From Triparma columacea (taxonomy: Eukaryota; Sar; Bolidophyceae; Parmales; Triparmaceae): 22,683 nucleotides of DNA. A model generated the notes under the pieces. That model did not search any database and was not told the DNA's origin. It was given only the letters and a program-made list of their open reading frames with translations. Positions 17,001 through 22,683 of this stretch are shown piece after piece (the first letter of the stretch is position 1; every line of letters begins with the position of its first letter). Location: assembly GCA_030267965.1 (NCBI GenBank), contig BRYA01000556.1, forward strand, positions 1 to 22,683. The letters are read 5' to 3'. A program made the position numbers and the translations under genes.

Positions 17001-17103
17001 GACATGGCAACTCAATGCCCACTAATACATTACGTTCTTTTCGTAAAGCAAAAAATCTTGCAGATTAATTCACGGAATCACCCCCCCTCCCCTATATCGT
17101 CGC

Positions 17104-17147
17104 CCTTTCGCTTCTTCTTGTCCAAATAAGTTTTCTTAATTCTGATG
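17104..17147 (+). repeat. Orphan third copy of the zinc-finger unit start
   Basis: Contains TCTTGTCCAAATAAGTTTTC and a shortened TTCTGAT, matching 14637-14680 and 15817-15860, but no zinc-finger gene follows. It marks the far breakpoint of the duplication or a lost third copy. The rest, up to 17225, is the presumed promoter of the glutaredoxin fusion gene. Confidence 0.65.
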
Positions 17148-17225
17148 AGAACATCCTTGAGGATTGAGTCCTTGAGGTCAGGAATCCAAAGAGAGAAAAA
17201 GTTTGGAGAAGAAGAAGGCAAAACA

Positions 17226-18788
17226 ATGAGAAACCTCAAGTTCCTTTCCATTACTACGTTATTTGCTCTTACAAACTCAATGTCAGGTAAGTAAATGTAG
17301 TTATATATTCGTATTTCTTATCATTGTTCAAAATCGTCTCAAAATGGTCTCAAAATGAATACCCCAACCATAAATCTCGATCTGACTCTTCTTCTCAACC
17401 TTAATTTCTTCCTCATCCTCCTAACTCTCAATCCTCCCTCCTCTCCCTTTCTTTCAGTCCAACCCCCACCCCCCCCTGCTAAAGTCACACCTTTAATCTA
17501 CCTATACACACTCCCAACATGTCCATACTGTATATCAACAAAGCGCGCCCTTACCTCCCTATCCATCCCCTACATCCCCGTAGAGTTAAGTAGTGGGAAT
17601 AGGGATATGGTTGAGGAGTTAACCGGAGGTACTACTGTACCACAGTGTGTGTTGGTTGAAAGAGAAGAAGATGAGGGGGGGATGGTGTATATTAAAAACG
17701 GTGGGTCGGGTGTACAGGAATACCTTAAAGAGATGTCCGAGGTCTCGGGTATCGAGGATTGGACTAGTGATGATAAGGTATCATGGTTGAGAGGGAAGGG
17801 TGTCTCTGTAGGTGGTGGTGGGAAGTGGAAGATTGGGGACTTGAAAAAAGGGGAGGCCGGGAGGAAGAGGGTTGACCTTAGTTGGGCTGAGGGAGTGCTG
17901 GGGGGTAGGGAGTGTAGGGAGCTTTATGAGGGTATGGTTGGGGGGAGGGATCTTATTAATAGGTATGATGGAGGGGATGGTAGGGTTATATGGAAGGATG
18001 GGGTTGACAAGGCCGACGCTTTAGCCGAGCTTAGGGCAAGGCTAACAGAGGTCAAGGCAGAGAGGACGGCTGAGGAACTGGAGGGGACGGAGGAGTGGTG
18101 GGAGTTCCTGGGACTCTACAACGTCGTTATCGACTCGTTAACTCTACCGCCCCCAGGAACGGGGGAACTAAAGGCGCTGCTTATGGAGCTGTACAACCTC
18201 TCAATCAAGGTATCATTCTCCGTAAACGGTGCCCCTAAAAGCACCCTCGATAGACTCGGTTACTTCGACGCTTGCAAGGTCAGACTCGGTCTCCCCGATA
18301 ACAAAAGCTCCCACCTAATAAGCTTCAACGGAATCGAGAACGGCCTCCTTCGAGGAAACAGAGTCCCACCGTACCACATGAAACCGAGCCTTACACAGGA
18401 ATCACCGTTCCTACCGTGGACGCTACCTTGCGACTATAGGATACACTCTGGGCTTAACTGCGGGGCTGCTTCTTGCCCGCCTGTGGGACAGTATACGAGT
18501 GAGGGGATTGAAGAGGAATTGGGGACGGCGTGGAGAAGCTGGGTTAAAGGGGAGGGGGGAGCGAGAAGGAAGGAAGGGGGAGGGTGGGAGGTTAGTATGA
18601 TTATGAAATGGTATAAGGAAGACTTTGATGATGAGGGGAGTACGATGGTTCAAAAAGTCGGGGAAGGGAGGGGGGAAGTACTTGATGGGAAAGTTGGGTA
18701 TATGGTATATGATTGGGGGATTGAGGAGGGAGGGAAAACTTGGAAGGGACCGGGGATATGGAAAACCATTAGGAGAGTCCTGGGGTGA
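17226..18788 (+). CDS. Glutaredoxin-DUF547 fusion protein with signal peptide
   Basis: Predicted 463-residue protein from exons 17226-17286 and 17458-18788; donor GTAAGT, branch CTAAC and acceptor TTTCAG are all strong and in phase. Exon 1 alone encodes a signal peptide (MRNLKFLSITTLFALTNSMS). Exon 2 starts with a Pro-rich spacer, then a glutaredoxin domain: LIYLYTLPTCPYC with active-site Cys42 and Cys45, and the cis-proline motif TTVPQ. A middle region of about 130 residues is unassigned (in some relatives this place holds a DEP domain). The C-terminal half is DUF547, with LYNVVIDSL, LRGNRVPPYHMKPSL, DYRIHSGLNCGAASCPP and a late MKWYKEDF. Glutaredoxins reduce disulfides or glutathione-protein adducts; DUF547 has no established activity that I know. 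The signal suggests the secretory pathway or a complex plastid. Confidence 0.88.
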
Positions 18789-18975
18789 GAAATAAGGGGG
18801 AAGAGATGGTTTTATGAAATTGAAGTGCGTTTTTTAAGAGGAATTTTCTTAATAAAACTCCCATGTTTAGTGTCTCGTATAAAAGCTCAAGCTCTTCAAA
18901 GGCTCATCGTCGAATTCCCCCCCCCCCTTATCTCTCCTAGATCCTCTCGTCCTTATCGTCCTTCCATAAAGTTTT
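18789..18975. other. Convergent 3' intergenic region
   Basis: 187 bases between the stops of the glutaredoxin fusion (+) and ribose-5-phosphate isomerase (-). It holds a CCCCCCCCCC-type run near 18918 and AATAAA at 18850-18855 on the + strand, which could serve as a polyadenylation signal for the + gene. Confidence 0.4.
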
Positions 18976-20205
18976 CTACGCAAGTTTCTCACTGATCCCC
19001 TCCTTCCCCGCGATGATAACCGCCGTCGTCATTTCCGTGAAAAGCCCATGTTCCACAACCCCCACGGTCTTAACAATCTGCTCCGCCAACGCGACAGGGT
19101 CCTGGATATCGGAGGTGAAATGCATGTCAACAAGGTAACAACCATTGTCTGATATTGCGATCTCGTCACCGTCGGATTTGTTGTTCTCTGAAGACCCCAT
19201 CCTAAGCACGGCCTTTGCACCCTGCATTGCTGGGAGGGCCTCTAGACACCTCATGGTATGCTGAACGCAGAATGGCAAAACCTCGATGGGTAGGGGGAAG
19301 TGTGGACCGAGACCGGAGCAGAGCTTTGACTCGTCGACAATGACGATGAACTTTTCAGCTGCCATCTCGACGATCTTCTCCCTGAATAGTGCTCCGCCCC
19401 CACCCTTAACCAGGTTGAGAGCGGGGTCGACGGAATCAGCACCGTCGATAGCGACGTCCAACTTTGAGTGGGTGTCGAGGGTTGTGAGGGGGATGCCGAG
19501 AGAGGCGGCTTGCTCCTTTGTACGGATTGAGGTGGGGATGGCGATTATGTCCTGGGGGAAGGGGGGGGGGAGAGGGATGGAGGGGTTGAGGAGGATGGAA
19601 CGTTTGAGGTGGATGGAAGAACGTTGAGGTGGATGGAGTCTACATTTAACTCTGCGCGCGGAGCGCGTTCTCACCTTGAGTTCCCCTGACTTGAGTTTCT
19701 GTCCGACTCTCTCAACAGCAAAGTAAGCGGTTGACCCGGTGCCTAACCCTACAACCATCCCGCTCTTGACATAGTCGTCGACTGCCTTGTAACCGACCTG
19801 CTTCTTGAGCTCTTGGATGTTTTGGAGGCGTGGAATATGGTGTGTGGGGAGGTGGGACGGGGGGAGATGGAAGAGGGGTCAGATTTTTAACATAAATAGA
19901 CGGAAGAGGTGGCGATGGATGATTGGGATAAATATGGATTTGAAGAAGATATCAGTTGATAACTCTAGAGTGCATGATGTTTCATGTAATAATGGACCTT
20001 CTCATTCACTTTTATACGGCTTTTACTGTTGAAATGTAAAGAAAGAGACTCTCATATATCTTGGTGCATCGTCGAAGTTATTTAGCTCACCATCTTGGGA
20101 GGCCATTGTAGCAAAAAGCCGGGAAGTTGGGGTCGTCCGTGTAAATGCGGTTGGCGTGAAAGCGTTTGCTGTACTGAAGAGAGCGAGTAAGGGCAGAAAT
20201 TTCAT
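18976..20205 (-). CDS. rpiA: Ribose-5-phosphate isomerase A, plastid-targeted
   Basis: Predicted 275-residue enzyme from exons 20205-20091, 19811-19675 and 19551-18976, in phase. It interconverts ribose-5-phosphate and ribulose-5-phosphate in the Calvin and pentose phosphate cycles. Family marks: GLGTGSTA (60-67), PTSIRT (90-95), DGAD (120-123) and KGGGGALFREK (133-143). By analogy with the E. coli enzyme the catalytic residues are Asp120, Asp123, Lys133 and Glu142. Exon 1 encodes a complete heterokont bipartite presequence: signal peptide MKFLPLLALFSTANA, cleavage before Phe (FTPTAF), then a Ser/Thr/Arg-rich transit segment. Exon 2 starts at the mature domain (ELKKQVGYKAVDDYV). A second in-frame Met (MASQD) at the end of exon 1 could start a cytosolic form. 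The 279-base first intron's acceptor (CCAAG|AG) is not a strong match but gives a perfect family alignment. Confidence 0.93.
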
Positions 20206-20709
20206 GCAATTGGTTTTTTTGGCTAAATCAGGAATCGGGAAAAGGCCTCTGGTCAAATGGGCTTTTTTGGGGCATAAACTTTGATTTACAGCGAGTTTTT
20301 TTTTACAGTTTTCCACGAAACGGAGGCTGGTTGGAGGTACTTAACTTCAGCCGTCAGTCAGCTGTGGAGAATATTTTCTGCATATTTTGGATGAACCCTA
20401 ACAGAAGTATTCCCTTAGCACGGTGGGATGAGAGCGGGATTAAGGTCGGGATGAGGTTGAATTGCGTGCTGAGCAGCGCTTGTTGAGCGCTGGAGTATTG
20501 TATGGGGGGTTGGATATAGTGTTTGTGATGGTTCCAAGTGGGTCAAAATGGAATCTTGGAATCCATTTTCCACAGCCTTGCATTTCTGAGTGTTCTTGTC
20601 GTTTTGTGCAGCAAAGTAGTCACATTTGGCTCCTAGTTGGTCCTTATTGGTCATTATTCCTTATCAGCGCCTTCATAGATAGTAATCATAATTTAGGGCT
20701 TATTTAGTA
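20206..20709. other. Divergent intergenic region, no gene seen
   Basis: 504 bases between the divergent starts of rpiA (-) and the CBS-phosphatase gene (+). Short open frames exist on both strands but lack domains, homology I can recognise, or fitting splice signals. Two small hairpins are visible: CAGCGCT/AGCGCTG near 20473-20491, and AATGGA/TCCATT near 20548-20568. The middle part (about 20400-20650) differs in character from the AT-rich ends and could be an unrecognised repeat remnant. Promoters of both genes should lie here. Confidence 0.5.
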
Positions 20710-22683
20710 ATGTTCTCTCACAATTTATCGAGACAGTTGTTGCATTTAGGTCCTATTTCTACCTCTTTTTCTACACCTATTTCTACACTAAACACATTAC
20801 GTAGGATAAAACGAACAAAACAATGTAATATATCCAACATTGCATCAATAAATCACATTAAAACACAAAAAAAGACAATCACACCACACCAAATACGACA
20901 CCCTTCCCAACCTTCCAAATCACCTCAACAATACTCACCAATACAACACCATAGACACTACCACTCCACACCCCCACCACAAGCCGACGAACTGACCTCC
21001 AACCAGGCCCTTCAGGACGTCAGAATCTCCTCCATCCTCCAGTACAAGCACACCCAGCGTTGGGTTCCCCTAACCCTCCCCTCTTCCACCCCTCTCCGTT
21101 CCGCTGCCAACAAGGTTATAGAACGGGGATTAAGCGCTGTAATGGTTGTAGATGATGGGGAGAGGGTTAATGATGACACGCATGAGAAGGGGAGGGTTAA
21201 GGGGATGCTTACTAGCAGAGATCTGCTTAGACAGTACGGGAAGGACAGACCGGAGGAGGTGAGAGAGAGAGGGGGGGGACACGCAGACGGAACACAACAC
21301 ACTTGACTACGAACACATTTGCTATGAACACATTTGCTACGAACACATTTGCTACGAACCCATTTGCAACGAACACATTTTCTCCTCCCCCCCTAACCTC
21401 TCCCCCCCCTTTAGGACCCTGATTACATAAAGCATCTCGAGAGCACTCCCATAGAGGTCTTCATGACGCCTCTTAGTAAAGTAGTATTCTGTCGTCCCGA
21501 CGAGTCCGTCCGTACCGTCCGTTCCGTAATGGCCAAAGTCGGTGTAAAAGCCCTCCCTATCATGTCGAAAGATGGAAGGGTTGAAGGCATTGTTACGAGC
21601 AGAGATATTACAGACTTTGGATTGGAAGCTAAAGATAAGGGGGGGAAGGAAAGCTACTTGAAAGACATGGCGGGGAGGGTTGGAATGATGGCTAATGCAA
21701 GGTGAGAAGAAAGGGCGGGGGAGAAGGGGGGGGAGGGGAAAACCCCAGCCGAGTGATGGGAAGCATGTACTAAGGGGGAAAACGAAATTGGGTATGGAAA
21801 GGAATCCTTTATCACGCCCTCCCCCCCCCCACCTCCGCTAACCTCTTACGGGGGCCACCTCAACTCCTCCTTCCCCCCCCTTTGCGCAGTATGGCTGAGC
21901 CTCCCGTTCACATGGAGTCCGCTCTCCGTGCTCTAAACACTCAGCTCTTCGTAAACGTAGGAACCGCCAAGCTACCCCACCCCTTCAAGACTTCGGACGG
22001 CGTCGCTGGTAATAAAAGGATCCACGGAGCTCGGGAGTACGCTACGGACGTTGAACTTAGCGAGGACGCTGAGTTCATATGGAAGGGTGAGGCGGGTACA
22101 GACAATGGAACCTCCACGACCATGCAACCGCAACCCTACGCGTGGGCGGGGGTTGCTGACGGTGTAGGTAGCTGGAGGGAGTACGGGGTAGACCCTAGGG
22201 AGTTCTCGAGAGCGCTGATGGAAGGGTGTAGGGATGCACTTGTTAAACAAATTGGGAATACACAAAGTACAGATACACTACCAAGACCGAGCGACTTACT
22301 AAGAGAGGCCCATGAAACGGTCAAGGAGAGGGATGTGGTGGGGAGCAGTACGGCGTGTGTTATGCTGTTTGATGGTAGGGCGCACCAGATAAACTTCTCT
22401 AATTTAGGCGACTCTGGGATTATCGTACTCCGGCATATTGACAGTTCCGTCGCGGGCGTTTTGAAGAGGGATAGAGTGCTGAAGAGGGAGGAGAAGAAAG
22501 GGAGCGATTTGAGGGTTAGCTTTGTTAGCCAGCAACAGCTGAAAAGCTTTAATCATCCGTATCAATTCGGATGGCTAGGGAAAGGGAACGAAGAAGACTC
22601 TAGCAACAGGTGAGAGAGGGGGGGGGGGGAGGGGGGGGGCGGGTTGTCAGGGCACTTATTAGAAGGTGGTAGGTTTGGAGAAC
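20710..22683 (+). CDS. CBS-pair / PPTC7-like PP2C phosphatase fusion (3' end beyond window)
   Basis: Predicted exons are 20710-21258, 21415-21701 and 21890-22609, giving 518 complete codons; a GTGAG donor at 22610 opens an intron running out of the window. The first 90 residues are basic, Ser/Thr/His-rich and almost free of acidic residues, like a mitochondrial presequence. Two CBS domains follow (about 106-178 and 197-250), each ending in the typical G-x-TSRD motif (KGMLTSRDLL, EGIVTSRDIT); such pairs usually bind adenine nucleotides or S-adenosylmethionine. From about residue 300 a PP2C domain of the PPTC7/Ptc7 branch begins: GVADGVGSWREYGVDPREFS with metal ligand Asp369, GSSTACV, NLGDSGI with Asp453, and QQQLKSFNHPYQF. 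PPTC7/Ptc7 enzymes are mitochondrial Ser/Thr phosphatases. The last metal-binding part is outside the window. Adenylate-sensing control of the phosphatase is an inference from the fusion. Confidence 0.85.
21307..21381 (+). repeat. 15-base minisatellite in an intron, five copies
   Basis: Five head-to-tail copies of CTACGAACACATTTG (21307-21321, then every 15 bases), with one to three changes in copies 2, 4 and 5. It occupies about half of the first intron of the CBS-phosphatase gene, upstream of the CTAACC branch-like site near 21403. Confidence 0.9.

Larger units (their letters stand above)
15811..17103 (+). repeat. Tandem duplication unit 2 (zinc-finger gene with flanks)
   Basis: Second unit of the duplication, containing its own upstream copy (15811-15948), the gene at 15949-16899, and a 3' flank homologous to 15618-15810 (shared GTGAGGAAACTGAGACTAAC and CAATGGACATGGCAACTCAA). 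At 17104 to about 17147 the unit's start sequence appears a third time and then diverges. Confidence 0.75.

Noticed and set aside
20415..20707. Possible small genes on either strand of the rpiA upstream region
   Set aside because: Short frames without recognisable domains, and no splice signals linking them to neighbours.
21307..21381. Relation between the 15-base intron repeat (ACGAACACATTTG) and the intergenic element at 7309-10168
   Set aside because: They share only a short ACGAACA and CATTT resemblance in different spacing; chance is the simpler explanation.

Overview
This is nuclear DNA from a eukaryote, most likely a photosynthetic stramenopile (heterokont alga). Small spliceosomal introns (about 74-280 bases) mostly start GTGAG, often carry a CTAAC-like branch site, and end in a pyrimidine tract plus AG. 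A ribose-5-phosphate isomerase gene begins with a signal peptide followed by an NA|FTP-type junction, the hallmark of plastid import in red-algal-derived complex plastids. A thylakoid CtpA-type protease and BspA-like leucine-rich repeat genes fit a Parmales (Triparma), diatom or related alga. The lineage is inferred from these traits; no database search was possible. Thirteen protein genes are supported. I found no tRNA, rRNA, CRISPR array or recognisable transposase.

Layout. Positions 1-678 are AT-rich and hold two diverged copies of a hairpin-bearing repeat. Then come an SV2/SVOP-like MFS transporter with a coiled-coil tail (679-2998, +), a small SINA-like RING protein (3190-4013, +), a CtpA-like carboxyl-terminal protease (4072-5556, -) and a two-pore potassium channel (5751-7240, +).

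The section 7241-11572 is a duplicated accessory block. Two paralogous BspA-like LRR genes in opposite orientation (7618-8538, + and 10207-11136, -) flank an unrelated GC-rich cysteine-rich gene (8667-9830, -). All three have the same roughly 280-base upstream sequence, with homology ending just before the ATG, and a short same-strand repeat lies between the units. This is the most unusual structure in the window: a family 5' flank driving unrelated coding sequences.

Next come a large charged orphan protein (11573-14451, +), a tandem pair of five-finger C2H2 zinc-finger genes (14775-15617 and 15949-16899, +) each followed by a decayed sixth finger, and a secreted or organellar glutaredoxin-DUF547 fusion (17226-18788, +). 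Then follow plastid ribose-5-phosphate isomerase (18976-20205, -) and a gene joining two CBS domains to a PPTC7-type PP2C phosphatase (20710 to beyond the end, +).

There are no operons. The plastid protease and isomerase, and perhaps the CBS-phosphatase in mitochondria, are ordinary organelle-directed genes. The LRR and zinc-finger clusters are fast-evolving lineage-specific families. Exon coordinates are my own splice predictions, checked for reading-frame phase at every junction but not against transcripts.
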